DNA of 64,000 bases from positions 1,612,001 to 1,676,000 of the forward strand of contig NZ_AP022609.1 in the NCBI RefSeq assembly GCF_010729485.1, given 5' to 3'. This stretch comes from Mycolicibacter hiberniae (GTDB lineage Bacteria; Actinomycetota; Actinomycetes; Mycobacteriales; Mycobacteriaceae). The notes under the pieces are model-generated. The model worked only from the letters and a program-made list of their open reading frames with translations, was not told the DNA's origin and ran no database searches. This document shows, in pieces, positions 1 to 9,539 of the stretch. Made by a program: the position numbers and the translations under genes. Each line of letters opens with the position of its first letter. The first letter of the stretch is position 1.

Positions 1-105
1 ACGGCGGCGAGAGACGGCGCCGTTTTGCCGTACCGGCGCCCTCAATCTCGGTTTGCCTGTTACATGGCTACTTAGCAAGTCTCTGATTGAGCAGGAGCTG
101 AAAAG

Positions 106-2994
106 TTGCTGCTGTTGAGTACAGGGGTATCAGGCATGACCAAGCCCGGCGACCGTCACGACCGGCCGGTGAATCCCAACACGGGAAGTCTCGACAGCCG
201 GCGCGAACACGACCTCCACGTGCGCATGCACGTTCACCCTCCCGCCGCCCTCGTCGGCAGGCGAGGGGAACAACGGGTGGTGGCCGAGCTGCTGGCCGGG
301 ATGCGACAGGGTCGCAGCGGAACCCTGGTCATCCGGGGCGAGCCCGGCATCGGTAAGACCGCGTTGTTGGCCGACATGCTCAAGCTCGAATCCGACGCCC
401 GCGTTATCACTCTCAGCGGCGCCGAATCAGAGATGGAGCTGGCCTATGCGGGCGTGCAGCAAATCTGCGCACCGTTCGTGGATCGCCTCGACACATTGCC
501 CGACCTCCAGAACTACGCGCTGCAAGCAGCGTTGGGGTTGCGCAGAGCAGCTGTCGAAGACACGCCGGACCCGCTGTTGGTGGGGTTGGCGTTACTCACG
601 TTACTCGGCGAGGCAGCGTCCGATCGTCCGATCGTGTGCGTCATCGATGACGCACAATGGGTCGACACTGAGTCACTCGATGCGCTGGGATTCGTTGCAC
701 GAAGGCTCCTCGCGGACTGCATCGCCATGTTCTTCGCTGTGCGGCATTCAGGGGCCGAACGTCAGCTCGGCGGACTACCCGAGCTGGAATTGGACGGTCT
801 TGACGACGCTGATGCCCGGACTTTGCTCGATGCGATGGTTCCGGGTCGATGGGACGAGCGTGTGCGCGAGAATCTGCTCGCCGAAGCGGGCGGAAATCCG
901 CTGGCACTGATGGAACTGCACCGGGCTTTGGACCCAGCGGAACTTGCCGGCGGGTACGGTTTGGCCAGCGCGACATCGCGGACGCTTCGTATTTCGTCGA
1001 GCTTCGAAAGACGTATTCGCGAATTGCCTGCTGACACTGTGTTATTGATGCTGATCGCCGCCACGGAGTCCGGGGGGAGGCCGGATTGGCTGTGGGCGGC
1101 GGCCGAGAGTCTGGGCCTGGATGCGTCGGTCGCAGGGCCCGCCGAAGAGGCGGGTCTGGTCACAGTGTTCAACGGAATCCGCTTTGGTCATCCGCTCATC
1201 CGTTCGGCCGTCTACCGCATCGCGCCGATCTCTGCACGGCGGCGGGTGCACGCCGCATTGGCGCGGGTCATCACTGGTTCAGCTGCCGAGGATCATCGTG
1301 CGTGGCATAGTGCCCAGGCCGCGGGGCAGCCTGACGAGCAGATCGCCGTCACGTTGCTGGCAGCTTCTGAACGGGCGCGGGTGCGCGGTGGTGTCGCCGC
1401 CGCTGCTGCGTTTCTCGCCCTCGCGGCCGATCTGACGCCCGACTCAGATCTTCGGGTGCACAGGCGTCTGGATGCCGCCAAGGCGAAGCTGGATGCGGGC
1501 GCGCCGGCGGCGGCCTCGGAGTTGATGGTGTCTGCTTCTGCGGAGAACGACACCGAGAGCGTCGCTGCGCGGATAGCGCTGTTGCGTGCGAAGCTGGCGT
1601 TTGTCATTGACCGGGGCCGTGACGCCCCGCCGCTGTTGCAGGCAGCAGCCGAACGACTCGCGCAGGTGGACCCGCCACTGGCCCGAGAGACTCATCTTGA
1701 GGCGCTGGTAGCCGCGTTGAGCGTGGGAGGACTGTCCACGACCGATCGCGCAATGACGCGATCGGTGGCCGAGGCGGCGCGTTCTGCCCCGGCGGCCCCA
1801 GAGCCGCCCCGGGCTGTCGACTTGCTTCTCGATGGCCTGGCCGTCCGATTGACTGACGGTTACGTTGCTGCAGCACCCCTGTTGGGAAGGGCACTGCAGG
1901 AATACCTGCGCGAGGATGAGGCAGGCCTGGCAGACCCGCGCTGGCATTACCTGACCCACCGCGTCTGTCTGGATCTGTTCGATCGCGTGGCGGGCAAGGT
2001 GCTGGCTGAGCGACAGATCCAAGCACTGCGTGCGGCAGGCGAATTGAACGTGTTGCCCGCGGCTCTGTATCAGTATGCCGGGTTGTGCATCACCGACGGA
2101 CTCTTCAGCCAGGCCACGGGTTTGGTCGTGGAAGCCGAAGCGATCATGGCCGCAACGGGTGCGACACCGCTGGCATCCATCCGGCCCTACCTCGCTGCCT
2201 ACCGCGGGCAGGAAGCGCTCTGTCGGACGCTGGTTCAGTCAGCGATTGACGAGGCCACCGTTCGTGGCCAGGGCGGCGAGGTGACGGTGGCTCTCGTTGC
2301 GAAGGCGATCCTGCACAACAGCCTTGGACAGTACGGGGAGGCGCTGCAGGCATGCACGGCCGCAGCGCAGTTCGACGATACCGGGTACTACGGCTACCTG
2401 CTGGTGGAGATGATCGAAGCGGCGACGCGTTGCGGGGAAGGCCAGGTCGCAGCCGATGCGTTGGCGCGTCTCACCGAACGCGTAGAGGCCAGCCGCACTG
2501 ATACCGCCCGGGGGCTCGCCGCTCGCTCAGCCGCACTGGTCGCCGGTGACGATCCCGCTGCGGAAGCAGACTATCAACGGGCAATCGGTTTGCTGGAGCA
2601 GGGTTACGCGCTTTACGCGGTGCGCACACGACTTGTGTACGGGGAGTGGCTGCGCCGGGTTCGGCGACGCCGTGACGCCAGAGTTGAATTGCGGATAGCT
2701 TACAAATCCTTTGCTGCGATGGGGGTCGAGGGTTTCGCGGACCGGGCTCGCCGCGAGCTGACGGTCGCCGGTGAGACGGTTAACACCGGTCCCGCCGGGC
2801 GAGTGGTGAAGCTGACAGCCCAGGAAAGTCACATCGCCCAACTCGCCCGCAGCGGCCACACTACGTCTGAGATTGCCGGGCAGCTCTTTTTGAGCCCCCG
2901 CACCGTGGAATGGCACCTGAGCAGAATTTTCGCCAAGCTCGGGATCGCCTCGCGCCGAGACCTTCGCAACGTGGAATTCGACAGCGCACTCTAG
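106..2994 (+). CDS. LuxR-family (LAL-type) ATPase transcriptional regulator
   Basis: Large cytoplasmic regulator of 962 aa. An N-terminal STAND/AAA-type ATPase carries a Walker A motif (GEPGIGKT, about residues 78-85) and a Walker B-like VIDDAQW (about 180). A long helical, TPR-like middle follows, and the C-terminal 60 residues form a LuxR helix-turn-helix (LTAQESHIAQLA ... SPRTVEWHLSRIFAKL). This layout is that of the large ATP-binding LuxR (LAL/MalT-like) regulators, which are switched by ligand and ATP. The TTG start at 106 has GGAG 9 nt upstream; an ATG at 136 is the alternative. It lies directly upstream of the oxdC operon in the same direction, so it probably controls it (inference). 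The inducer is unknown. Confidence 0.9.
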   Translation: MLLLSTGVSGMTKPGDRHDRPVNPNTGSLDSRREHDLHVRMHVHPPAALVGRRGEQRVVAELLAGMRQGRSGTLVIRGEPGIGKTALLADMLKLESDARVITLSGAESEMELAYAGVQQICAPFVDRLDTLPDLQNYALQAALGLRRAAVEDTPDPLLVGLALLTLLGEAASDRPIVCVIDDAQWVDTESLDALGFVARRLLADCIAMFFAVRHSGAERQLGGLPELELDGLDDADARTLLDAMVPGRWDERVRENLLAEAGGNPLALMELHRALDPAELAGGYGLASATSRTLRISSSFERRIRELPADTVLLMLIAATESGGRPDWLWAAAESLGLDASVAGPAEEAGLVTVFNGIRFGHPLIRSAVYRIAPISARRRVHAALARVITGSAAEDHRAWHSAQAAGQPDEQIAVTLLAASERARVRGGVAAAAAFLALAADLTPDSDLRVHRRLDAAKAKLDAGAPAAASELMVSASAENDTESVAARIALLRAKLAFVIDRGRDAPPLLQAAAERLAQVDPPLARETHLEALVAALSVGGLSTTDRAMTRSVAEAARSAPAAPEPPRAVDLLLDGLAVRLTDGYVAAAPLLGRALQEYLREDEAGLADPRWHYLTHRVCLDLFDRVAGKVLAERQIQALRAAGELNVLPAALYQYAGLCITDGLFSQATGLVVEAEAIMAATGATPLASIRPYLAAYRGQEALCRTLVQSAIDEATVRGQGGEVTVALVAKAILHNSLGQYGEALQACTAAAQFDDTGYYGYLLVEMIEAATRCGEGQVAADALARLTERVEASRTDTARGLAARSAALVAGDDPAAEADYQRAIGLLEQGYALYAVRTRLVYGEWLRRVRRRRDARVELRIAYKSFAAMGVEGFADRARRELTVAGETVNTGPAGRVVKLTAQESHIAQLARSGHTTSEIAGQLFLSPRTVEWHLSRIFAKLGIASRRDLRNVEFDSAL

Positions 2995-3047
2995 CCTCGC
3001 GCGGATGCGCAGCAGCCGTTGAACCCGCAATATCCGCGTCGCGCTAA

Positions 3048-3064
3048 CCCGTAGTTAGTACGGG
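3048..3064. promoter_or_regulatory. Inverted repeat upstream of the oxdC operon (candidate LuxR operator)
   Basis: Perfect inverted repeat CCCGTA-GTTAG-TACGGG lies 80 nt before the first operon gene and just after the regulator gene. A second, wider repeat (CGCGGAT 3000-3006 and ATCCGCG 3032-3038) could be a 3' hairpin of the regulator mRNA. An operator role is inferred from position only. Confidence 0.4.
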
Positions 3065-3143
3065 CATTGCTCGACAGCTCTAGCCATGGCGGCCGGGCAC
3101 GGCATATACCTAGTGCAGAAATGCCCTTTTAGAGGACGCACAC

Positions 3144-3602
3144 ATGCCAGAGACGCACGCCCCACTCCCGCCGTTCACCTACGCAACGGCCACCATCAAA
3201 GTCCAAGCCGCCGAGGACGCCTGGAACTCTCGTGACGCCCACCGGGTGAGCCTCGCCTACACCGAGGACAGCCAATGGCGAGACCGCGACAACTTCATCA
3301 CCGGCCGCGACGCGATCATCGACTTCCTCAACGAGAAATGGAAGCGCGAACACGAGTATGCATTGCGCAAGAGCCTCTGGTCCTTCACTGACGACCACAT
3401 CGCGGTCCGGTTTCAATACGAATGGCACGCTACATCCGGCCAGTGGTACCGCAGCTACGGAAACGAGCTGTGGGAATTCAGCGACTCCGGCCTGATGCGG
3501 CGACGTGAGGCCAGCATCAACGACATCGAGATCGACGAAACCGATCGACGCTACTTCGGCCCACGAGACCCCCATACGCATCTCGAGTTCGCGCTGCGTT
3601 AA
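3144..3602 (+). CDS. DUF1348 / NTF2-like (SnoaL-fold) protein
   Basis: Protein of 152 aa matching the DUF1348 subgroup of the nuclear transport factor 2-like superfamily: AEDAWNSRD near residue 27, TEDSQWRDR, a central [11 protein letters not shown] stretch, then [19 protein letters not shown] and a C-terminal YFGPRDPH. The fold is a small cone-shaped alpha+beta barrel that often binds a hydrophobic ligand or acts as an isomerase; the substrate is unknown. The start ATG has GAGGA upstream. It is the first gene of a four-gene operon with oxdC, an SDR and a hydrolase. Confidence 0.85.
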   Translation: MPETHAPLPPFTYATATIKVQAAEDAWNSRDAHRVSLAYTEDSQWRDRDNFITGRDAIIDFLNEKWKREHEYALRKSLWSFTDDHIAVRFQYEWHATSGQWYRSYGNELWEFSDSGLMRRREASINDIEIDETDRRYFGPRDPHTHLEFALR

Positions 3603-3761
3603 CTGCGGGAGCCCGGGTTCCAGCCCAACGGCAATGGCGACTTTCAGAAGGGGACCGGACCGCCAGCGCCCTCCCATTTCACTGATTCTGATGACCACCA
3701 ACCGAATTGACATGACACCTCATCGAGGCAAGAGTCACCGATGGGAAGAAGAGAGCCCGGC

Positions 3762-4931
3762 ATGACCGACACTGATATCAACACCCACAATGCAGTACCC
3801 ACCATGAACGGCGACCAAGGCGCGACCGTTCTGGGCCCAGACAACGTGGCCATCGGCGTACAGAACCCCGGCGCCCCAGGAACCGACTCCGGCAGCCTGC
3901 CAAACCTCAAGTGGTCGTTCGCCGCCTCGCACAACCGGCTCCTCAACGGAGGCTGGGCACGTGAGACGACAGTCCGCGAATTGCCGGTGGCCACCACCCT
4001 GGCAGGGGTCAACATGCGCCTCACAGCCGGCGCATATCGGGAACTTCACTGGCACCGGGAAGCAGAGTGGGCGTTCATGTTGGCCGGCAGCGCGCGCATC
4101 GCCGCCATCGACCCAGACGGCCGAAACTTCATCGACGACGTTGGCCGCGGCGACCTGTGGAACTTCCGCGCAGGCTTCCCGCACTCGATCCAGGCACTGG
4201 AGGATTGCGAGTTCCTGCTCGTCTTCGACGACGGGAACTTCTCAGAGAACGAAACCTTCCTGGTCACCGACTGGTTCGCGCATACCCCCAAACACATCCT
4301 GGCCAAGAACTTCGCCGTGCCCGAGTCGTCGTTCGCCTACATTCCCACCGCCGGCGAGATCGAACACAGCCGCTACATCTTCCCCGGCGAGGTGCCGGGC
4401 GCGCTGGTCGATGACATCGCCGCGGTACAGTCCCCGGTCGGCACGGCCGAACGGATGAGCCACCGCATGCTCGCCCAGGACCCGATCGAAGTCCCCGGGG
4501 GCAGCGTGCGCATCACCGACTCGCGCAACTTTCCGTCCGCATCGACGATCGCCGCTGCCTACGTCGAATTGGCACCCGGTGCGGTTCGCGAAATGCACTG
4601 GCATCCCGACCATGACGAGTGGCAGTACTGGATCTCCGGGCACGCCCGTATGGGTGTCTTCGGATCCAGCGGCAAGGCGAGAACCTTCGATTACTACCCC
4701 GGTGACGTCGGCTACGTCCCCAGTGCGATGGGCCACTACTTCGAGAACGTCGGCGACGACCCCGTGGTGATGCTCGAACTGTTCCGCAGCGACCGCTTCA
4801 TCGACGTGTCGGCCAACCAGTGGCTGGGGCTGACTCCGCAGGAGGTTGTCGCCGCCACGCTGAATCTGGATCGCAAGACCATCAATGCCTTCCGCACCGA
4901 TAAGCCACTCATCATGCCGAGCGAGAAGTAG
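3762..4931 (+). CDS. oxdC: Bicupin oxalate decarboxylase
   Basis: Manganese-dependent bicupin that converts oxalate to formate and CO2. Both cupin domains keep the metal-binding pattern: ELHWHREAEW with H about 96 and 98 and E about 102, plus GFPHS (H about 141) in domain 1; EMHWHPDHDEWQYW plus AMGHYFENVG in domain 2. The active-site lid reads FSENETF, so the glutamate that separates decarboxylase from oxidase activity in Bacillus OxdC (E162) is present at about the same position. Length (389 aa) and collinearity fit the Bacillus enzyme (385 aa) closely. No secretion signal is visible. An in-frame ATG at 3741 would add 7 residues. It lies in an operon, 8 nt before the SDR gene. Confidence 0.9.
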   Translation: MTDTDINTHNAVPTMNGDQGATVLGPDNVAIGVQNPGAPGTDSGSLPNLKWSFAASHNRLLNGGWARETTVRELPVATTLAGVNMRLTAGAYRELHWHREAEWAFMLAGSARIAAIDPDGRNFIDDVGRGDLWNFRAGFPHSIQALEDCEFLLVFDDGNFSENETFLVTDWFAHTPKHILAKNFAVPESSFAYIPTAGEIEHSRYIFPGEVPGALVDDIAAVQSPVGTAERMSHRMLAQDPIEVPGGSVRITDSRNFPSASTIAAAYVELAPGAVREMHWHPDHDEWQYWISGHARMGVFGSSGKARTFDYYPGDVGYVPSAMGHYFENVGDDPVVMLELFRSDRFIDVSANQWLGLTPQEVVAATLNLDRKTINAFRTDKPLIMPSEK

Positions 4932-4939
4932 GGGAGTCC

Positions 4940-5647
4940 ATGAGGATTGAAGGTTCAGTGGCATTGGTGACCGGGGCTAACCGCGGGCTGGGCCGTCACT
5001 TCGTCGAGCAATTGCTCTCTCGGGGCGCGGCGAAGGTCTACGCCGCGGCGCGCCACCCCCATGGGATCACCCTCGACGGCATCATTCGGCTGCGTATCGA
5101 CCTCACCGACCAGGCGAGTATCGATGCCGCCGGCGAAGCAGCCAGCGATATCACGTTGCTCGTCAACAACGCCGGGGTCGCCACACCCGGCGGGGTCTTG
5201 TCGGCACCGATGGCCGACATCCGCGCGGAAATGGACACGAACTACTACGGAACCCTGGCGGTAACCCGTGCCTTCGCGCCGCACCTGATCGCCAACGCAC
5301 CCGCAGCCATCCTGAACGTACTGTCGGTGTTGGCCTGGTTGCACCCCAAGGGCTTCGGTGCATACGCGGCGGCCAAGGCTGCCGCCTGGGCCCAAACCGA
5401 CGTCGTACGAGAGGAACTGGCAAGCCACGGTGTCGACGTCACGGCACTGCATGTTGGATTCATGGACACCGACATGACGGCCAACATCGAGGCACCCAAG
5501 GAGGATCCGGGACTCGTCGCTGCCCTGGCCCTCGACGGTGTCGAACACCGTCTCATCGAGGTGCTCGCCGATGAGCGCTCCCGAGACGTCAAGTCTCAAC
5601 TGTCCGTGGACCGCGGAGCTGTCACCTCGGCAGCGCCGGCGCCCTGA
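4940..5647 (+). CDS. Short-chain dehydrogenase/reductase (SDR)
   Basis: Classical SDR of 235 aa with the nucleotide-binding TGANRGLG motif (residues 11-18), NNAG (about 75), a catalytic serine region (LNVLSVLAW) and YAAAK (about 140). The cofactor is probably NADP(H) or NAD(H); the substrate cannot be read from sequence. The ATG follows GGGGAG and sits 8 nt after oxdC, so the two are co-transcribed and probably translationally linked. Confidence 0.88.
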   Translation: MRIEGSVALVTGANRGLGRHFVEQLLSRGAAKVYAAARHPHGITLDGIIRLRIDLTDQASIDAAGEAASDITLLVNNAGVATPGGVLSAPMADIRAEMDTNYYGTLAVTRAFAPHLIANAPAAILNVLSVLAWLHPKGFGAYAAAKAAAWAQTDVVREELASHGVDVTALHVGFMDTDMTANIEAPKEDPGLVAALALDGVEHRLIEVLADERSRDVKSQLSVDRGAVTSAAPAP

Positions 5648-5712
5648 CCCGTACGAAAGCCCGGGCGAACAGCAATCGACCACGACCGCATACCCAAGAA
5701 AGGTTGCCAGAC

Positions 5713-6579
5713 ATGGCCATCGACAGCTATACGACCACACCGACTCGATTCACCGAAGTCGAGGGCTTGCGGTACGCCTACCGCGAGGTTGGCGACGCGG
5801 GACTACCTCCATTGGTTGCACTCAACCACTTCCGGGGGACCCTCGACACCTGGGATCCGACATTGATCGACGGGTTGGCCAAAATCCGCCGCGTCATCGC
5901 CATCGACAACACCGGCGTATCCCGGTCCGAGGGCACCACACCCAACAACGTTGCCGACATGGCCCGCGACGCCGCTGCCGTCATCAGGACGCTCGGACTC
6001 GAAAGGATCGATCTCCTCGGCTTCTCCCTGGGCGGTTTCGTCGCACAGCAACTGGTGCTCGACGACCCAGAATTGGTTCGTTACCTGATTCTGGCAGGGA
6101 CTGGCCCCGAGGGCGGCTACGACTTCGCACGGTTTACTCCGGGGGTGCAGGCAGTCAGCATGCGCCCACATCCCGTGCCCGAAGACCTGGTGTATCTCTT
6201 CTTCGCCCACACCGATCACAGCCGAAACTTGGGCAAGGCCTACCTCGAACGACTGGCCCGCCGCACCACCGACAACGAGCCGGAGGTCAGCGCACACACC
6301 ACCAATGCCCAGCTGGAGGCTATCGGCGCGTGGGGGACTCCACCCGATGAAGCTCAAGACCGATACGCAAAGCTAGCCGGGATACGTCAGCCGACCCTCG
6401 TGGTGAACGGAATCGAAGATCGGCTAGTACCCACCATCAACTCCTATACGTTGGCCCGGCACATCCCGAATGCACAACTGATCCTCTACCCCGATGCCGG
6501 GCACGGCTCACAGTTCCAATACCCCGAACGCTTCGTGGCCGATGTGAACACGTTCTTCAACGGGGTAGCACTGACCTAG
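5713..6579 (+). CDS. Alpha/beta-fold hydrolase
   Basis: Alpha/beta hydrolase of 288 aa. The nucleophile elbow is GFSLGG, the acid is probably the Asp in NGIEDRLVP, and the catalytic His is in PDAGHGSQF. The cap region is short, as in non-haem haloperoxidase/esterase relatives. The ATG at 5713 is preferred over a TTG at 5704 because AAGAAAGG ends 9 nt upstream. It is the last gene of the oxdC operon; what it hydrolyses is unknown. Confidence 0.87.
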   Translation: MAIDSYTTTPTRFTEVEGLRYAYREVGDAGLPPLVALNHFRGTLDTWDPTLIDGLAKIRRVIAIDNTGVSRSEGTTPNNVADMARDAAAVIRTLGLERIDLLGFSLGGFVAQQLVLDDPELVRYLILAGTGPEGGYDFARFTPGVQAVSMRPHPVPEDLVYLFFAHTDHSRNLGKAYLERLARRTTDNEPEVSAHTTNAQLEAIGAWGTPPDEAQDRYAKLAGIRQPTLVVNGIEDRLVPTINSYTLARHIPNAQLILYPDAGHGSQFQYPERFVADVNTFFNGVALT

Positions 6580-6750
6580 GAACGCCACACGCCCCGCACG
6601 CGCGCCGAGGCGGTGCGGACCGGGATGTTGATGCCTCGTACCTGGTTACGGTGCTGTGGGGTCTGCTGCACGATCAGGTGACAGTTTGACCGGAAAAGCC
6701 GGGGGGATTCATATCGCCTCATGCCGCCCGGGCGGGGGGAGAATGGCTGC

Positions 6751-6897
6751 ATGTCGACTGCGCTCTGGATCATCGTTGCCGTGCTTGCTGTCGGGACGAT
6801 CGCCGGCGGGCTGATGCGGATGCAGGCGTGGTTGCGCCGGCCGGTACCGCCGGAAGTGATCGAGGCCGCGCACCGCGACGACGCCGAGGACGATTAA
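6751..6897 (+). CDS. Single-pass membrane microprotein (48 aa)
   Basis: Short frame with an ATG 9 nt after GGGGGAG. It encodes about 20 hydrophobic residues (LWIIVAVLAVGTIAGGLM) followed by a basic then acidic tail ending in DDAEDD: a single membrane helix with a charged cytoplasmic tail. No function is recognised. It lies between the oxdC operon and an MFS transporter remnant. Confidence 0.5.
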   Translation: MSTALWIIVAVLAVGTIAGGLMRMQAWLRRPVPPEVIEAAHRDDAEDD

Positions 6898-6904
6898 CCG
6901 TTGC

Positions 6905-7027
6905 TCAGGCGGGACCGGCGGGGCCGAGCGCGCCGCCGAGTTCACGGGTGGTGTCATTGACGGCCGAGGCGACGCCTTGTTTGTTCACCGGCACCGAGCC
7001 GGTGATCGCGGCGGTCGCCGGTGCATT
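6905..7027 (-). pseudogene. C-terminal remnant of an MFS (DHA2/EmrB-type) transporter
   Basis: On the minus strand this stretch reads NAPATAAITGSVPV, then about 20 residues including GVASAVNDTTRELGGALG, and stops. That motif belongs to the region before the last membrane helices of DHA2/EmrB drug transporters. The final helices are missing and upstream sequence does not continue as a membrane protein, so only about 40 codons survive. No start codon is present. Confidence 0.65.
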
Positions 7028-7106
7028 CCACAGGCACCGGCCGGCAGTGCTGCTGTTGACCAAGCGTCAGCCGCGCCGCCTCCCGAAGACCCCGCTGCAA
7101 GCCGGC

Positions 7107-8801
7107 TCATTCCAGGATTGCGCGTGCGGCGCGCTCTGCGATCAGCATGACGGGAGCGTTGGTGTTTCCCGACGTGATGGTGGGCATCGCCGATGCGTCG
7201 ACCACCCGAAGTCCGGCCACGCCATGTACGCGGCAGTCGGTGTCGAGCACCGTGGTGGCTGACTTGGGGCGGCCGCGCCCGTCAAAGGCGCCCATCGCGC
7301 AGGTGCCCACCGGGTGAAAGATGGTGGTCCCCAGTTCGCGGGCTGCCGTCTGTAGGTCTTCGTCGCTCACCAGGTGCGAGCCGGGCAGCACCTCTTGCGG
7401 CCGGTAGCGGGCCAGGGCCGGTGCTGCCATGATCTGCCGGGTCATCCGCAGGCCGCGCACGGCAATGTCGCGATCGGCCTGGGTGGACAGGTAATTGGCA
7501 AAGATCTTCGGGCTGCTCAGCGGATCCGCATCGGCCAATCGTACCTGGCCGCGCGAGGTGGGTCGCAGATTGCAGACCGAGGGGGTGATGGCTGCGTAGC
7601 GGTGCAGCGGGTCGCCGAACTTCGGCAGAGACAAGGGCTGTACATGCCATTCCAGATCAGGGCTGGCCAGCGCGGGATCGCTTTTGGCGAACGCCCCCAG
7701 CGTGGACGGCGGCATCGTCAGGGGTCCTGACCGCAGAAGCAGGTACTGCATTGCCATGCCCGCGCGGGTGATCGGATTTCGGTACAGCGTGTTGACCGTT
7801 CGCGCACCCCGGATGCGGAAAATCGTTCGAAGCTGCAGATGGTCCTGGAGGTTCTCACCCACCCCGGGCAGGTCGACGACCACGGGCACGTGATGTTGGG
7901 CGAGCAGCCCGGCCGGGCCCAGACCCGAGAGCTGCATCAGATGCGGCGAGCCGATGGCTCCGGCGCTCAGGATCACCTCTTTGCGGGCTCGAACGTCGAC
8001 GGCCTGCCCGTCTTTGAGCAGCCGCAAGCCGGTGACCCGGTGACGCGCTGTGGTCCAGGCGCCGTGACGCTGCGCCTGGAGAACCTGATCGTCGGTCAGC
8101 AGCCGCAAGGCCTGGGTGTGCGTATAGACAGTGAGATTGGGGCGGTGGGCGACAGGGTGCAGGAAGGCGTCGGCCATCGACCACCGCCGGCCCCGCCGTT
8201 GATTGACATGAAAATACGCACTGCCGGAGTTGTCGCCCCGATTGAACTCGTCGATCGGCGCGATGCCCAACTGGGCGGCGGCGGCCTGCCAGGCGTCCAG
8301 GATCTGCCAGCGCACCCGCGGCCGCTCGACCCGGATCTCACCATCGGCGCCGTGCCAGTCGTCGGCGCCGCCGAAGTAGTTCTCCAACTCCTTGAAGATC
8401 TCCAGGGTCTGGCCCGGACGGTCAGAACCACCCCAAAGCCAGCGCTGGTCACCGGTAGCCTGCGCCCACAGTTCGTAATCGCTTGCCTGCCCGCGCATGT
8501 GGATCATGGCGTTGATCGACGAGCAGCCGCCGATCACGCGGCCCCGCGCGTAGAGGATGCTGCGCCCGGCCAGGCCGGGATCGGCCTCCGTCGCAAAGCA
8601 CCAGTCGGTTCGGGGGTTGGCAATGGTGTACAGATAACCCACCGGCACCTTGATCCAGAACCAGTCGTCCTTGCCGCCGGCCTCGATCACGAGGACGCGG
8701 TGTCGCGGGTTGGCGCTGAGCCGGTTGGCCAGCAGGCAGCCTGCGCTGCCTGCCCCCACGATGATGAAGTCGAATTCGGCCACAGGGCTTGTTTCCGGCA
8801 C
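7107..8801 (-). CDS. GMC-family FAD oxidoreductase (choline/alcohol dehydrogenase-like)
   Basis: Flavoenzyme of 564 aa. The FAD dinucleotide motif VGAGSAGCLLANRL begins about residue 15. The GMC signature region contains GGCSSINAMIHMRG, and the C-terminal active site has FHPVGTCAMG (catalytic His) and SGNTNAPVMLIAE (partner Asn). It oxidises an alcohol; the nearest named relatives are choline and glucose-type dehydrogenases, but the substrate cannot be assigned. The GTG at 8801 is chosen because GGAGG precedes it; a GTG at 8783 also fits. Confidence 0.88.
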   Translation of the reverse strand: MPETSPVAEFDFIIVGAGSAGCLLANRLSANPRHRVLVIEAGGKDDWFWIKVPVGYLYTIANPRTDWCFATEADPGLAGRSILYARGRVIGGCSSINAMIHMRGQASDYELWAQATGDQRWLWGGSDRPGQTLEIFKELENYFGGADDWHGADGEIRVERPRVRWQILDAWQAAAAQLGIAPIDEFNRGDNSGSAYFHVNQRRGRRWSMADAFLHPVAHRPNLTVYTHTQALRLLTDDQVLQAQRHGAWTTARHRVTGLRLLKDGQAVDVRARKEVILSAGAIGSPHLMQLSGLGPAGLLAQHHVPVVVDLPGVGENLQDHLQLRTIFRIRGARTVNTLYRNPITRAGMAMQYLLLRSGPLTMPPSTLGAFAKSDPALASPDLEWHVQPLSLPKFGDPLHRYAAITPSVCNLRPTSRGQVRLADADPLSSPKIFANYLSTQADRDIAVRGLRMTRQIMAAPALARYRPQEVLPGSHLVSDEDLQTAARELGTTIFHPVGTCAMGAFDGRGRPKSATTVLDTDCRVHGVAGLRVVDASAMPTITSGNTNAPVMLIAERAARAILE

Positions 8802-8948
8802 CAGTCCTCCATTGCCGCGGGGATGAAGTCCTAGTGTGCGCGATGACGGCTCGAAGCGGGCGCTGATACCGCGGCGATGATCACCGCGCTCCACAGCGCG
8901 CAACCGCGCCACGGCAAGGGCCGACACCGGTACACCCGGTGTCGCCGG

Positions 8949-9386
8949 TCATTCGGCCGTCAGGACTTCCACCTCATCGCCGACGTGTATCGGCCCGGAG
9001 GTCAGGATCCGGAAGGCCGTTCCACCGCGCCGATGCATCGCCTTGGCCGCACCGGGGGCAATCCAGTCATCCAACAGCCGGCACGGCGCGGCGATCCGCA
9101 CCACCTCGAGTTCGACGTCACCGATGCGGACTCTGTCCCCGGGGCGGGTGGGGATGTCACCGGCGTCCACGGTCAGGTTCCGCCGGGTTGCGCCGGGGTC
9201 GATGGCATGGCCGAGATCGGCCGCTGCGAGATCCAGCAGCTCACGCGACTGCACTGTGACGTGTCGGTGCCTGGCGCCGTGGTACCTGTCGCCGACCAGG
9301 CCCTTGCCGGCCTCGGCGTCGACCGCAGGAACTGACCGGTTCGGCACTTTCCGGCCGGGCGCGATGTGGATGGCGACGACCCGCAT
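8949..9386 (-). CDS. MOSC domain protein
   Basis: Protein of 145 aa that is nearly all MOSC domain (molybdenum-cofactor sulfurase C-terminal fold), with GLVGDRYHG at about residue 30, TRRNLTV, and the conserved cysteine in APCRLLDD near residue 100. Stand-alone MOSC proteins are thought to carry or transfer sulfur or bind Moco. It is an isolated gene on the minus strand. Confidence 0.85.
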   Translation of the reverse strand: MRVVAIHIAPGRKVPNRSVPAVDAEAGKGLVGDRYHGARHRHVTVQSRELLDLAAADLGHAIDPGATRRNLTVDAGDIPTRPGDRVRIGDVELEVVRIAAPCRLLDDWIAPGAAKAMHRRGGTAFRILTSGPIHVGDEVEVLTAE

Positions 9387-9539
9387 GGTGCGCCAGTCTA
9401 GGCGCTCTGGGTTGATCTGGGGGATAGGCCGATGTCTGGCGGTGGGGGCTTGGGTGGCGAAAAGTCCTGGCAGGCAGGTAATTCGCCGCGGCTCAGCCGG
9501 AACGTGCCAGGGGAGAGGTGTGAGCCGAGGCCGCCAGGT

